NCBI GenBank assembly: GCA_009773315.1 | Contig: WRPE01000020.1 | Span: forward strand, 1 to 49,071 | DNA length: 49,071 nt | Source: Syntrophaceae bacterium | GTDB lineage: Bacteria > Desulfobacterota > Syntrophia > Syntrophales > Smithellaceae | Direction of reading: 5' to 3' | In this document: one piece after another, positions 1-9,667 of the stretch | Layout: every line of letters starts with the position of its first letter | Numbering within the stretch: the stretch's first letter is position 1 | The notes under the pieces: generated by a model | The model's database searches: none | Seen by the model: the letters and a program-made list of their open reading frames with translations, nothing else | Told to the model about the DNA's origin: nothing | Made by a program: the position numbers and the translations under genes

Positions 1-83
1 TATATGCCATATTTTAAATATTTTGTCAAGAAAAAATTGCTGTTTATTGAATTATTTTAATGCGTTAAATGACTTTTGACTTT

Positions 84-891
84 TTACAGGGGCATCAAAT
101 ATTTTCCACCCTTGCCCGTTGTTTTAATAAACGTGACAGTTGAAACAAAGTTTCCAACTCCAAAAACCTCATCCATCAACTCCCGCACATGATGAACATT
201 TTCATCACTCATTTGCACAAACACACTTCCGGATTCAGACAAAAGTTCCCGTGCCAAAAGAAGACGGTCGCGCAGTTAGATAGCTGTGAATTCCGAGTTC
301 CCAGGTATCCCGAAAGGCTTTAATCATTTCTGGTTCTGCCGTCAGGTCTTCGTCCTTGCCGTCCTTCACATCCTTTTTATTCACAAAGGGCTGAAAGTTG
401 GAACCGTATTTAATGCCATAGGGTGGATCGAAATAAACCATCTGGACTTTGCCGCCCATGCCCTCTTTTTCCAGAAGAGAGTTCATCACCAGCAGGCTAT
501 CCCCGGCAATCAGACGATTCGACCAGCCTTCTCTGTGTTTGTAAAATTCAATGGCTTCACGTAGCGGTTTTTTGTTTTCCTCAAAGAGCGACGGTTGCAC
601 CATATCACTCTTTTCTTTGCGCACCGTTTCAATAATCCGGCGCGGATCAATTCGCTCATGCACATGCAGGCTGACGGTCGCCACTTCAAAACTGGTATGT
701 TCGGCTTTGCCCGCCCATTGCAGTTGCGGATCAAGATGCGGATCATACTGGTAGGTTTTCTTTTTCTGCCCGCCATTATCAGTGTGGGCATCCACCAATC
801 CCACCGGTGGATTGTTGAGGCGCTGCTTGTCCTTGTGTTCGTATTGTTCAAAAAGTTTTTGCTCGGTTGAGTTTGATTTTTTCCGTGCCAT
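84..891 (-). pseudogene. Type III restriction-modification DNA methyltransferase (Mod) remnant, frameshifted and truncated
   Basis: The reading frame starts at 891 after a good AGGAGAG ribosome site and runs through the N-terminal Mod region to DPPYGI (about residues 155-160), the catalytic motif IV of amino-DNA methyltransferases, followed by KYGSNFQPF. After GIHSYLT near position 276 the frame breaks. The homologous continuation ([20 protein letters not shown], then a [16 protein letters not shown]-like stretch) follows in another frame, 63 codons long, and stops at 84-86 just after GKYLMPL. Family members are several hundred residues longer and include a target-recognition domain, which is absent. 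No restriction (Res) subunit is visible. A small deletion of 4 bases (or 1 modulo 3) explains the break. The gene is dead as read; a sequencing error could explain the shift but not the missing C-terminus. Confidence 0.85.
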
Positions 892-1037
892 ATGAGCTCT
901 CCTGCAAACGTCACTTGTGTTTTCTGGTGGTGGTTCAATTATCTTGAAATTACTTGCAGATAATGCACATTTTCCGACAGTTCGTCAATGAAGATGTTCT
1001 AATCACATCCGTCACGGTTTCCCTCTCAACAAGCCAT

Positions 1038-1069
1038 AAAAAAAGGCGGGTTTTGCAACCCGCCTTTTT
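1038..1069 (-). terminator. Rho-independent terminator after the deoxyhypusine-synthase-like gene
   Basis: A perfect GC-rich stem (AAGGCGGGTT / AACCCGCCTT) with a 4-base loop is flanked by A-runs and T-runs on both sides, so it can work in both directions. It lies immediately after the stop codon of the minus-strand gene ending at 1074. Confidence 0.85.
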
Positions 1070-1073
1070 CTGA

Positions 1074-2129
1074 TTAAGACCTTCTGGTCTGTTTTTTAAT
1101 GCCGTTTGGTGCGCTGTCGAAAATCTTGGACAGCTCCCATTTTTTACGCGTTTTCCAGCTTCCCTTGTGGTAGGCGTAGCTGGCCAGAAGCGGCAGGACG
1201 GTTGTGGCTTCGGCGTAAACCATCTGTTCGCAACTGGAATCCACCTTGCCCCAGGAATTGGCTTCCTTCAGCGTTGAACTCGAACACGCGCCGTCGCGGA
1301 CGTCGGCCACGGTAATTTGGATGGCGTATTTATGCATGGGAACTTCCTTGCCCAGAATCTCGGCACAAACCACGGTATCCTGCGCGAAGTTTTTCGGCAC
1401 GCCGCCGCCGATCATGAGCAGACCGGTCTTTCCCGCTTTAATCTTTACGTTGGTTAATTCCAGAAAATCCTTGACCGAATCGATGGTCAGATGATTGTCG
1501 GGCCGTTCATACTGGTGCAGCACCAGACCGAAACCGGCCGAGCTGTCTGAAAACGCGGGACAGAAGATCGGTACGTTATTTTCGTAGGCCGCCTGCACCA
1601 GCGAATTTTTCTTCTTGGCGTTCTTCACTAAATACTTACCCATCTCCGCGATAAATTCCCGCGAGGAATAAGCACGCGGAGGCAGTGCATCCGCTATTGT
1701 TTTAATCGTGCGGTCACAGTTCTGTAATTCTTCTTCACTGATGAACGTGTCGTAAATCCGGTCGATATAAAGACTGCGCAGTAATTTGTCATCAACAAAC
1801 GGCGTGCCCTGATAGTGTTTGAAACCCAACGCCTCAAAAAAATCCATATCGACAATCGACGCGCCGGTGGCGACAATCGCGTCCACCATATTATTTTTCA
1901 CCAGATCGACATACACCTGCATGCAGCCGGCGGCGCTGGTGGACCCGGCCAGCGTCAGGATAACCGCGCAATTTTTTTCTTTGAGCATCCGGTCATAAAT
2001 ATCGGCGGCATTGCCCAGATCCCGCGCGGAAAAGGACATCTTCTTCATGGCCTCGATCATTTCCACGGCATTGATGGCTTTAATGTCGATATGTTCGACC
2101 GTTTTCTTCAATAAATCTTTTTTCTTCAT
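1074..2129 (-). CDS. Deoxyhypusine synthase family protein
   Basis: 351 residues, close to the length of eukaryotic and archaeal deoxyhypusine synthases. The family transfers the aminobutyl group of spermidine to a protein lysine (DHS) or to another polyamine (bacterial homospermidine-synthase-like members), using NAD. Visible signs are a Rossmann-type GSTSAAG stretch (about 62-68), the ATGASIVDMDF segment (about 87-97) and EANSWGKVDSS (about 289-299), in which K295 matches the catalytic lysine. Bacteria lack the usual eIF5A substrate, so the true substrate is unknown; a polyamine-modifying role is a reasonable inference. It is divergent from the histidine kinase gene, with about 75 bases between the starts, and is followed by its own terminator. 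Confidence 0.85.
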   Translation of the reverse strand: MKKKDLLKKTVEHIDIKAINAVEMIEAMKKMSFSARDLGNAADIYDRMLKEKNCAVILTLAGSTSAAGCMQVYVDLVKNNMVDAIVATGASIVDMDFFEALGFKHYQGTPFVDDKLLRSLYIDRIYDTFISEEELQNCDRTIKTIADALPPRAYSSREFIAEMGKYLVKNAKKKNSLVQAAYENNVPIFCPAFSDSSAGFGLVLHQYERPDNHLTIDSVKDFLELTNVKIKAGKTGLLMIGGGVPKNFAQDTVVCAEILGKEVPMHKYAIQITVADVRDGACSSSTLKEANSWGKVDSSCEQMVYAEATTVLPLLASYAYHKGSWKTRKKWELSKIFDSAPNGIKKQTRRS

Positions 2130-2204
2130 CCCTTCACCGATCCCTTATAGTTTTTGCCTTTATTTGTTCTGGTTATTAAATCAGAGTATGATAAAAGTCA
2201 ATAT

Positions 2205-3731
2205 ATGGATACTTTTACACTGGCGGCAACCAGTTTTACGATCGCCTTGTCCCTTTTCATCACGGGAAAAATGGACAAGCTCCAAAAGTCTTTTGCGGGC
2301 TTTTGTCTGGCTATTTTTATTTCCCAGGCGGCGGTTTTTTTCCGGGGGCTGTTTGCGCCGGGATTCTGGATATATATCGAGCATATCGGGCTTCTGTCCA
2401 TTGCCCCCCTGGCCGTCTGGTTTTTCCGCCATCTGACCCACAACAAATCTTATCTTTCACAAAGTTCGGTGGCGCTGACGTCTCTCATCAGTCTGGCCGG
2501 CGTCAGCTTGCTATTTTCACCCCTGCGAGCCTGGCCACATTTTCGCGTCACGCTGATCGCCTATGCCTGTCTCGTGCTGGTCGTCTGCTATTTTGCCCTG
2601 CTGCGGCACGTCGGCAAACTGTTTCCGAGTACGGAAAAAAGACGGCTGCGTTATCTGCTGATTGCCTGTCCGGTAGCTGTATTGCTCTCGGGCGTCGATC
2701 TGCTGGGCTATCTGGGTTATAATTTTCCGCCCATGACCGGTTTGGTTTTATCCGCCCTGCTTTACTTTACCCTGCTGATTATCGCTTATCCCCAGCTTTC
2801 CGAACTGCATGATTTTTTCGCCCGCGCTCTGGTCATTTTTATCAGCACCCTCACCGGCGCCTTTATCTTTTATTTTGTTGCTTTCTTTTTCAGTCCCAGT
2901 CTGCCTTCTTTGACCAGTGTCGTCATGGCATCGTTTTTAATCGTCATTTCCGTCACCCCGATCAAGATGATCTTAAAGAAAATTTTCAGCTTCCTTTATC
3001 CCGACAGCAAGGACGTCTTTACGTCCCTTTATGAGTTTGATGAAAAGCTGGAAAGAGAAAAGGCCCTGCTGCTGGCCGAAATGGCCCCCGTTTTCGCCCA
3101 CGAAATCCGCAATCCTCTGGGGTCCATCAAGGGAGCGGCGCAATATCTCCAATCCGAGACGACCACGGAAGAACACAGCAAACTTTTAAATGTAATTATT
3201 GAGGAGGTCAACCGCCTCAACACGGTCGTCAGCCAATTTCTGGATTATGCGCGCCCTTTTTCCAGCAAAATTCAGCCCCAGGACATTAATGCCGTTATGG
3301 ACCGGGCGATTTCAATCATCGCGGCCAATCGCCTGGCCGAGAATATTTCCATATCACGGGACCTGCAGGAAGGATTGCCTGCCGTCCATGTTGATGAGCA
3401 GCAAATTCTTCAGGTCATGATCAATATCTCGCTAAACGCGATGGAAGCCATGCCCCAGGGCGGCAGCCTGACATTCAAGACATCAAAAATTGAAACCAGC
3501 GCCGGCGTCGCCACAGGCATTACTATCCGGGATACAGGCCATGGTATAGGCCCGGACGATATCAAAAATATCTTCAAACCTTTTTACACGACCAAGGAAA
3601 GAGGCGTAGGACTGGGATTGGCGATCTGCCAGAGAATTATCAGGGAACACGGCGGCTCCATCCGGGTCAAATCTCTGCCCGGGCAGGGAAGTGTCTTCTT
3701 TATCCGGCTCAATGCGAACGGCAAAACATAA
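2205..3731 (+). CDS. Membrane sensor histidine kinase, NtrB/PilS-like
   Basis: About 508 residues. The N-terminal 270 or so residues are a string of hydrophobic segments, probably seven membrane helices. A HisKA dimerisation domain follows with FAHEIRNPLGSIKGAAQ (phospho-acceptor His at about residue 299, codon 3099-3101), then a HATPase domain with NISLNAMEAM (N box), DTGHGIG (G1) and GVGLGLAICQRI (G2). The frame is open back to a TTG at 2154, but the ATG at 2205 starts directly before the first membrane helix and is preferred; the ribosome site is weak either way. It lies 47 bases before a sigma-54 response regulator, its obvious partner. The signal is unknown. Because a pseudopilin operon lies downstream, a PilS/PilR-like role is possible but unproven. 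Confidence 0.9.
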   Translation: MDTFTLAATSFTIALSLFITGKMDKLQKSFAGFCLAIFISQAAVFFRGLFAPGFWIYIEHIGLLSIAPLAVWFFRHLTHNKSYLSQSSVALTSLISLAGVSLLFSPLRAWPHFRVTLIAYACLVLVVCYFALLRHVGKLFPSTEKRRLRYLLIACPVAVLLSGVDLLGYLGYNFPPMTGLVLSALLYFTLLIIAYPQLSELHDFFARALVIFISTLTGAFIFYFVAFFFSPSLPSLTSVVMASFLIVISVTPIKMILKKIFSFLYPDSKDVFTSLYEFDEKLEREKALLLAEMAPVFAHEIRNPLGSIKGAAQYLQSETTTEEHSKLLNVIIEEVNRLNTVVSQFLDYARPFSSKIQPQDINAVMDRAISIIAANRLAENISISRDLQEGLPAVHVDEQQILQVMINISLNAMEAMPQGGSLTFKTSKIETSAGVATGITIRDTGHGIGPDDIKNIFKPFYTTKERGVGLGLAICQRIIREHGGSIRVKSLPGQGSVFFIRLNANGKT

Positions 3732-3778
3732 ACACAATCCATCTTGATTTAATCGCCAAGCCATAATAGTTGTAGCCC

Positions 3779-5146
3779 ATGAATAAAATTTTAATCGTTG
3801 ATGATGAATTGAATATGCGGCTGGTTTTGGCGGCCATGTTGAAGCGGGAAGGCTATGAAGTCGCCTCCGCCGCTGACGGCTCCGAAGCGCTGCAAATTTT
3901 GAAATCCGGTCGGATTGCCGCCGTGATCACGGATTTGAAAATGCCGCGCATCGACGGTATGGAACTGCTCCATCGTGTCAGCCAGGAATACCCGGAAGTT
4001 CCCGTGATTATGATCACCGCTCACGGTACCGTGGCAACGGCCGTTGAAGCGCTCAAAAAAGGAGCCTTGGATTACATCACCAAACCCTTTGAACTTGAAG
4101 ACCTGAAAAATATCGTCTCCAAAGCCATCAAAACGCGTAATTTAAAAGAGAATGAATTCCTTTTACCGCCCGAAGAAATTGAGCGCGCCGACATCATCGG
4201 ATCAAGCCCATCGACCCTGGACCTGTTTGACGCGATCAAACGGGTGGCGCCCACCACCACCACTATTCTGATCAACGGAGAAACCGGGACGGGCAAGGAA
4301 CTGGTCGCCGAAGCCATTCACCGTAATTCACCGCGGAAAAATAACCCGATGATCAAAATCAACTGCGCGGCCATTGCGGAAACGCTGATGGAAAGCGAAC
4401 TGTTTGGCTACGAAAAAGGCGCTTTCACGGGCGCGGCCGTTACCAAGCCGGGCAAGTTTGAACTGGCCCATAAAGGCACCTTATTTCTTGATGAAGTGGT
4501 TGAAATTCCGCGGGATATGCAGGTCAAGCTGCTGCGCGTTTTGCAGGAGCAGGAATTTGAGCGGGTCGGCGGTCTCAAAACGATCAAGGTGGATGTCCGC
4601 TTTATTGCCGCGACCAACAGGAATCTGATGCAAAGCGTGCAGAATGGAAGTTTCCGTGAAGATTTATTCTATCGCCTGAATGTTTTTCCCATTAGCGTGC
4701 CTCCCTTGCGGGAAAGAAAGGACGATATCATCCCTCTCGTGGAATTTTTTGTCGATAAATTCAACAAGAAACTGGCGTTGACGATCGGCGGTGTGGACGA
4801 TGCAGTAAAGGACATGCTTTTGCGCTATCGATGGCCCGGCAATATCCGTGAGTTGGAAAACCTGATGGAACGAATGATGCTCATGGCCAAAACACCCATG
4901 ATCACCGCCGGCGAAGTCCCGTCGGAATTCAAGGCCAATCTGGAAAAAGATGTCGAAGCCTTGACGGATGAAGACAAAAAACCCTTTAAAGATTTTATGC
5001 GCACGCACATGGAAAATGTGGAGCGTCAGATGATCATCCAATGTCTTGACGAATGGGAGGGCAATGTTACGAAGGCCGCCAAACAACTGGGTTTAAGTCG
5101 CAAAGGATTGCAACTCAAAATGATTAAATACAATCTGCGCAAATAA
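3779..5146 (+). CDS. Sigma-54-dependent response regulator, NtrC family
   Basis: 455 residues in the standard three-part layout. The receiver domain has the acidic pair DDE (8-10), phospho-acceptor D52 in TDLKMPRIDG and K102. The AAA+ domain has Walker A GETGTGKE (167-174), an intact sigma-54-contact loop GAFTGA (214-219) and Walker B LFLDEV (235-240). The C-terminal Fis-type helix-turn-helix is NVTKAAKQLGLSRKGLQLKM. The intact GAFTGA loop means it should activate RpoN promoters. It is co-transcribed with the histidine kinase upstream. I found no clear -24/-12 promoter in the window, so its targets are not identified. Confidence 0.95.
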   Translation: MNKILIVDDELNMRLVLAAMLKREGYEVASAADGSEALQILKSGRIAAVITDLKMPRIDGMELLHRVSQEYPEVPVIMITAHGTVATAVEALKKGALDYITKPFELEDLKNIVSKAIKTRNLKENEFLLPPEEIERADIIGSSPSTLDLFDAIKRVAPTTTTILINGETGTGKELVAEAIHRNSPRKNNPMIKINCAAIAETLMESELFGYEKGAFTGAAVTKPGKFELAHKGTLFLDEVVEIPRDMQVKLLRVLQEQEFERVGGLKTIKVDVRFIAATNRNLMQSVQNGSFREDLFYRLNVFPISVPPLRERKDDIIPLVEFFVDKFNKKLALTIGGVDDAVKDMLLRYRWPGNIRELENLMERMMLMAKTPMITAGEVPSEFKANLEKDVEALTDEDKKPFKDFMRTHMENVERQMIIQCLDEWEGNVTKAAKQLGLSRKGLQLKMIKYNLRK

Positions 5147-5186
5147 CTACTTTTGATCAGCGGTCATTATGAATAAGCCGGACGGC

Positions 5187-6095
5187 TTACTTGAGCCGGC
5201 CTTCCTGACGCAGTTTGGTCATCAACTGATTAATGGCCGGCATGGCTTCGGTAGCCGCTTTTTCGCCCTCCATGATCGCTTCATGCCTTTTGGTAAAATC
5301 GCTCGCACCGATATTGCCCACTTTGGGTTTGATCACGACATCAGCGCTTCTGAGTTGAAGAACCGCCATCTTGTTATGCATAACATCAATCGCCTGCATC
5401 ATGGTTTCGACGGTTCCCTTGGGCGCGGTTGGCGACAGACTGGCTGATATATCGACGGCAATAACCACATCCGCGCCAAACCTGCGGGCCGCATCAATGG
5501 CCACAGGGCTGACCACACCGCCGTCCACATAAGCTTTATCACCGATCATCACCGGATTAAAGATACCCGGAATGGAACAACTGGCGCGCACGGCGCGGCC
5601 TGCATTGCCCCGGCCAAATACCATCTCCTCGCCGGTTTGAATGTTGGTTGCCACAGCGTAAAAGGGTATTTTGAACTTATCGATGGTCGTGTATTTCACT
5701 TTATTGTTGACAAAATTTTCCAGTTTTTCGCCTTTAATGAAACCGTTATCCGGAATGATGTAATCGGCCAAATCATCCTTCTGAAGAGCAAATGCAATCG
5801 TCTGCAATTCAAAGGGGTTATAGCCGTAGGCATAGAGGCTGCCGACAAAAGAGCCGACGCTGGTGCCGACGACCATATGGATGGGAATTCGATGGGACTC
5901 GAGAACTTTTAACACGCCGATATGAGCAAACCCCTTGGATGCTCCCGCGCCCAGCACAACGGCAATTTTCGCGGGCTTCGTCGGAGGCAGGGGCACAGCG
6001 ACAGGCGGTGTTGTTGCGCAGGAAACAAACAGGAACAAACAGCCCCAAAAGACAGGATAAAGAAACTTTCGTAAACGATCAAAATTAACCGGCAT
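5187..6095 (-). CDS. Patatin-like phospholipase, lipoprotein (RssA/YlbK-like)
   Basis: 302 residues. The N-terminus has a membrane helix ending in LFVSC, a lipobox with C26 as the lipidated cysteine and Ala at +2, so outer-membrane sorting is expected. The patatin domain shows the oxyanion loop GAGASKGFAH (49-58), the nucleophile elbow GTSVG (77-81, S79) and the DGG motif (191-193), the catalytic Ser-Asp dyad. The family hydrolyses acyl esters of phospholipids. The gene starts 2 bases after the helicase stop, so the two are almost certainly one transcript, though the functional link is not obvious. A small inverted repeat (5174-5189) overlaps its stop codon and lies between convergent genes. 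Confidence 0.9.
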   Translation of the reverse strand: MPVNFDRLRKFLYPVFWGCLFLFVSCATTPPVAVPLPPTKPAKIAVVLGAGASKGFAHIGVLKVLESHRIPIHMVVGTSVGSFVGSLYAYGYNPFELQTIAFALQKDDLADYIIPDNGFIKGEKLENFVNNKVKYTTIDKFKIPFYAVATNIQTGEEMVFGRGNAGRAVRASCSIPGIFNPVMIGDKAYVDGGVVSPVAIDAARRFGADVVIAVDISASLSPTAPKGTVETMMQAIDVMHNKMAVLQLRSADVVIKPKVGNIGASDFTKRHEAIMEGEKAATEAMPAINQLMTKLRQEGRLK

Positions 6096-6097
6096 GG

Positions 6098-7588
6098 CTA
6101 TGGCGTCCTTGGTTTTCTGTTTCTTGACCGCGGCCTGCCATTTTGGGGTTTGGGCTTGGGGCTCAGGCTTGGTTTTGGTTTGGGCCGGCTTCCCTCTTCT
6201 ATGATATCGGCCGCGAGTTGAACCGGTGGCGCATGCAGAGTCTGTTGATAATAATCGTCCAGCAGCATGGTGATAATCGCCAATTCATCTTCGGCCTGCG
6301 CCAGATTTCGCGCCAGCGGCAGAAAACGCTGCATCCGCTCCATCTGAATATTGTCGCGACCACGTAACCTGGCCTCCAAAAGAGCGGTGATCCTTTCGGC
6401 AACCACTCTTTCGAGTTCCTCATCGCCGGGCAGCGGACGTTCTTCCATGCGAATATTGTAAAAACGAGCAATACTTTGCATCTTGAACTTTTCCATTTCC
6501 GCAACCACGGAAATAACCACGCCGCTTGACCCCATCCTTCCGGTGCGTCCGGCGCGGTGAATGTAGGCTTCCGGGTCTTCCGGCGGCTCATACTGAATCA
6601 CGTGCGAAAGATCGGGGATGTCAATGCCGCGCGCCGCCACGTCGGTAGCCACTAAAAAGCGCAAGGCCCCTCGCCGTACCCGGGCCATCACCTTTTCCCT
6701 CGCGCTTTGGGCCAGATCGGAGCTTAGTTCATCCGCGTCATAACCGAAGCGTTTCAGCACGACGGACAGATAATGCACCGTGTCTTTGGTGTTGCAGAAA
6801 ATAATGGCCGAGGCGGGATTCTCGATTTCGATAATCCGCACCAGCGATCGCTCCTTGCGCATGCCCGGCACAACATAATAAATATGCTCGCTTTCGGCGA
6901 TATGCACTTCGTTGCCGCTTAAACTCAGCAACTCGGGCTTATGTAAAAATTGACCGGCCAGACGAATGACCTGCGGCGGGAAAGTAGCTGAAAACATACT
7001 GCTCGTAATCTTGCCTGTCGGAATATATTTACGGATTTTGACCATATCGGGATAAAATCCCATAGACAGCATCCGATCCGCTTCATCAAAAATCAACATC
7101 TTCAGATGATCCAGCGAAAGCGTGTTTTTAAGCAGATGATCCAGAATGCGTCCCGGCGTGCCGACCACCAGTTGAGCGCCGCCCCGAAAAGCTTCCAGTT
7201 GGGAGGTATAACCGACACCGCCGTAAACAACAGCCGTTCGCAGCTCGGTCCCCTGAAACAGCATCAGCGCTTCCTGGGACACCTGCAGGGCCAGTTCACG
7301 GGTAGGAACTAAAACCAGCGCCTGGGCAACATTTTTTTGCATATCGATTTTCTGCATAATCGGCAGCAAATAACCGCCGGTTTTGCCGCTGCCGGTTCGC
7401 GACTGAATCATCACATCACGGCCGGAAAGAAGGTAAGGAATGGATTTGGCCTGCACGGGCACCAGAGACGTCCAGCCCGCACGCTCACAGGCCGCCTTCA
7501 GATCGTCAGTCAGTTCTTCTAGACAGATATCGCGGGGGCCATCGGCCACAGGCTTATCTATCCCTTCATTGGGATTATCGTCGCTCAT
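6098..7588 (-). CDS. DEAD-box ATP-dependent RNA helicase
   Basis: 496 residues with the complete motif set: Q-motif region PVQAKSIP, Walker A TGSGKT (65-70), PTRELA, GGVG, TPGRILD, DEAD (168-171), SAT (200-202), then in the second RecA domain VATDVAARGIDIPD and HRAGRTGRMG. The last 30 residues are a basic, proline-rich RNA-binding tail (SRPKPKPSLSPKPKPQ and following). A CsdA/DbpA-like RNA-binding fold is not evident between the core and the tail. Expected roles are RNA remodelling in ribosome assembly or RNA decay. The patatin-like gene follows 2 bases downstream. Confidence 0.95.
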   Translation of the reverse strand: MSDDNPNEGIDKPVADGPRDICLEELTDDLKAACERAGWTSLVPVQAKSIPYLLSGRDVMIQSRTGSGKTGGYLLPIMQKIDMQKNVAQALVLVPTRELALQVSQEALMLFQGTELRTAVVYGGVGYTSQLEAFRGGAQLVVGTPGRILDHLLKNTLSLDHLKMLIFDEADRMLSMGFYPDMVKIRKYIPTGKITSSMFSATFPPQVIRLAGQFLHKPELLSLSGNEVHIAESEHIYYVVPGMRKERSLVRIIEIENPASAIIFCNTKDTVHYLSVVLKRFGYDADELSSDLAQSAREKVMARVRRGALRFLVATDVAARGIDIPDLSHVIQYEPPEDPEAYIHRAGRTGRMGSSGVVISVVAEMEKFKMQSIARFYNIRMEERPLPGDEELERVVAERITALLEARLRGRDNIQMERMQRFLPLARNLAQAEDELAIITMLLDDYYQQTLHAPPVQLAADIIEEGSRPKPKPSLSPKPKPQNGRPRSRNRKPRTP

Positions 7589-7966
7589 AGAAACATAAAC
7601 CTCTCATTTCCAAAATATTTATAAATATCATTTAGTTTAGTGCGGCTCAGGAATCAAGGAAAAACTTTTGGATGATTCTATCTATTACATGATATTATCC
7701 TTTTACCGGCAAGAAGATAACTGTCAAGAAAATATCTTGACAGTTTGTGCTGATTCATATAGCGTGACAGCCAATTCGTCAGAGGCTGATTCAGCCCTGC
7801 CCTTTGGAGCGATTCAAGTATTCAAATAAACAAGCCGATAATAAATCCGTAACTGCTTAAAAAATCGTGAATATCCTCTTGTGTTTCTTGAAAATTAATG
7901 CAGTCAATACAAATACATTTCATCCCAATAGCGAGTCTGTTACTAATCTAAATTAAGGAAATATTT
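7589..7966. other. Intergenic region between the helicase and rho genes (divergent promoters, long rho leader)
   Basis: 378 AT-rich bases without a credible gene. It must hold the promoters of the leftward helicase operon and the rightward rho gene. It contains the perfect inverted repeat listed separately. No strong -10/-35 pair is clear-cut, though a TTGACA hexamer occurs at 7737-7742 inside the repeat. A long untranslated leader before rho fits the known autoregulation of rho by premature termination in other bacteria; that is inference here. Confidence 0.5.
7719..7745. repeat. Perfect 11-bp inverted repeat upstream of rho
   Basis: AACTGTCAAGA (7719-7729) and TCTTGACAGTT (7735-7745) are perfect complements around a 5-base A/T loop. 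No T-run follows, so it is not a standard terminator. It could be an operator for a dimeric regulator or an RNA hairpin in the rho leader. Confidence 0.6.
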
Positions 7967-9214
7967 ATGAACATCGAAGACATTAAGAGGCTGCCTATCA
8001 GCGAGCTCAACAATCTGGCCAAGGAGATAGAAGTTCCGGGGGCCAGCGGCATGCGCCGCCAGGATCTGATTTTTGCCATTTTGCAAACCCAGGCAGAGCA
8101 AAACGGCGTTATCTCCGGCTCCGGCGTTCTGGAAATCCTGCCGGATGGTTTCGGCTTCCTGCGCGCAGTCGATTATAACTATCTGCCCAGCCCCGACGAC
8201 ATTTACATTTCACCTTCGCAGATCCGCCGCTTTAATTTGAGAACCGGCGACACGATTTCCGGTGAAGTCCGCCCTCCCAAAGAAGGTGAAAAATACTTCG
8301 CCCTCTTGAAAGTTGATGAAGTTAACTTTGAAAGCCCCGAGTCAGCCCGCGACAAAATCCTCTTTGACAACCTGACCCCTCTTTATCCCCAGGAAAAACT
8401 GAATCTGGAATTTGATCCGGAAAACTTTTCAACTCGAACGCTGGATTTGTTCGCACCCATCGGCAAGGGACAGCGCGGCCTGATCGTTTCGCCGCCGCGC
8501 GCCGGCAAAACGGTTCTTTTACAGGATATCGCCCACAGCATCACGGCCAATCATAAGGAAGTCGTTTTGATGGTGCTGCTCATTGACGAGCGTCCCGAGG
8601 AAGTGACTGACATGCAGCGCAGCGTCAAAGGCGAAGTGATCTCGTCAACCTTTGACGAGCCGGCTTCGCGCCACGTCCAGGTTGCCGAAATGGTTATTGA
8701 AAAAGCAAAACGCCTGGTCGAACATAAAAAAGACGTTGTCATTTTGCTAGACTCGATCACCCGTCTGGCACGCGCATACAACACCGTCGTGCCGCCTTCC
8801 GGCAAAGTACTCTCCGGCGGTGTCGATTCCAACGCCCTGCACAAACCCAAGCGCTTCTTCGGCGCAGCCCGAAACATTGAAAACGGCGGTAGCTTAACCA
8901 TCATTTCCACCGCCTTAATCGATACCGGCAGCCGTATGGACGAAGTTATTTTTGAAGAATTCAAAGGTACCGGCAACATGGAATTACATCTGGACCGCCG
9001 TATCGCCGACCGCCGAATCTTCCCCGCGTTTGATCTGATCCGATCCGGCACACGCAAAGAAGAATTGCTGATCCCCAAAGCAAATCTCAACCGCATCTGG
9101 ATTCTGCGCCGTCTGCTGCAGGAAATGAATCCGGTCGATGCGATGGAGTTTATTATCGGTAAAATCAAGAGAACGGCAACAAACCAGGAATTTCTGGATT
9201 CCATGAATTCATAA
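7967..9214 (+). CDS. rho: Transcription termination factor Rho
   Basis: 415 residues, the usual length. The N-terminal Rho_N helical domain (1-45) is followed by the cold-shock-like RNA-binding domain (GFGFLRA, 61-67) and the RecA-like ATPase with P-loop SPPRAGKT (175-182), [17 protein letters not shown] and the Q/R-loop region. As a hexameric helicase it ends transcription at untranslated RNA. The start at 7967 follows TAAGGAAATATTT. The order rho, rpmE, prfA is widespread in proteobacteria. Confidence 0.98.
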   Translation: MNIEDIKRLPISELNNLAKEIEVPGASGMRRQDLIFAILQTQAEQNGVISGSGVLEILPDGFGFLRAVDYNYLPSPDDIYISPSQIRRFNLRTGDTISGEVRPPKEGEKYFALLKVDEVNFESPESARDKILFDNLTPLYPQEKLNLEFDPENFSTRTLDLFAPIGKGQRGLIVSPPRAGKTVLLQDIAHSITANHKEVVLMVLLIDERPEEVTDMQRSVKGEVISSTFDEPASRHVQVAEMVIEKAKRLVEHKKDVVILLDSITRLARAYNTVVPPSGKVLSGGVDSNALHKPKRFFGAARNIENGGSLTIISTALIDTGSRMDEVIFEEFKGTGNMELHLDRRIADRRIFPAFDLIRSGTRKEELLIPKANLNRIWILRRLLQEMNPVDAMEFIIGKIKRTATNQEFLDSMNS

Positions 9215-9305
9215 TCATCCGGCGGCATGTTGAACCCCGTCAATAATTATCTTGAATTTTTACCGCTTATAGGATAATGCAGCGCATCTGTTTAAAATTA
9301 TAGAG

Positions 9306-9333
9306 ACCTTTGTCAAATATTGCAGACAAAGGT
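9306..9333 (+). promoter_or_regulatory. Hairpin directly upstream of the rpmE ribosome site
   Basis: ACCTTTGTC (9306-9314) and GACAAAGGT (9325-9333) form a perfect 9-bp stem with a 10-base loop, ending 3 bases before the AGGAGG ribosome site of rpmE. The position suggests translational control of L31 or a transcript-end structure from rho. Neither is proven. Confidence 0.5.
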
Positions 9334-9352
9334 TCAGGAGGAAGAAGGAAAA

Positions 9353-9595
9353 ATGAAAGAAGGTATTCATCCGGAATATAAAGAAACAACCATCACTTGC
9401 GTTTGCGGCAATGTGATTGAAACGAAATCAACCAAAAAAGACATCAAAATAGACATTTGCTCCAGCTGCCATCCGTTTATCACCGGCAAGCAAAAGCTTC
9501 TGGATACGGCGGGCCGTGTGGAGAAATTTAAAAGGAAATACGCACCCAAAGCGGAAGTCGCACCGGTTAAAAAGAAAACAACCAAAAAAACATAG
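9353..9595 (+). CDS. rpmE: 50S ribosomal protein L31, zinc-binding form
   Basis: 80 residues from the ATG at 9353, chosen because it follows a strong AGGAGG and gives the family N-terminus MKEGIHPEY; the frame is open further upstream to 9320. Cysteines in CVCGN and CSSCHPF form the zinc site of the C+ type of L31. The last 20 or so residues are a lysine-rich extension past the usual KRKYA end. It is a component of the large ribosomal subunit near the central protuberance. Confidence 0.95.
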   Translation: MKEGIHPEYKETTITCVCGNVIETKSTKKDIKIDICSSCHPFITGKQKLLDTAGRVEKFKRKYAPKAEVAPVKKKTTKKT

Positions 9596-9667
9596 GCTTA
9601 ACTTACCGTTAGCGTACAGACAATTTTGGACTTTGTCCTTATGAGCAACAGATCAGAACATTCCCGG

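Noticed and set aside
3000-3780. Opposite-strand open frames within the histidine kinase gene
   Set aside because: They are shadows of a well-supported gene; translations show low-complexity, Arg/Pro-rich content and no domain.
5174-5189. Inverted repeat TAAGCCG/CGGCTTA as a terminator for the convergent genes
   Set aside because: The loop is only 2 bases and no T-run follows, so it is too weak to list as a terminator.
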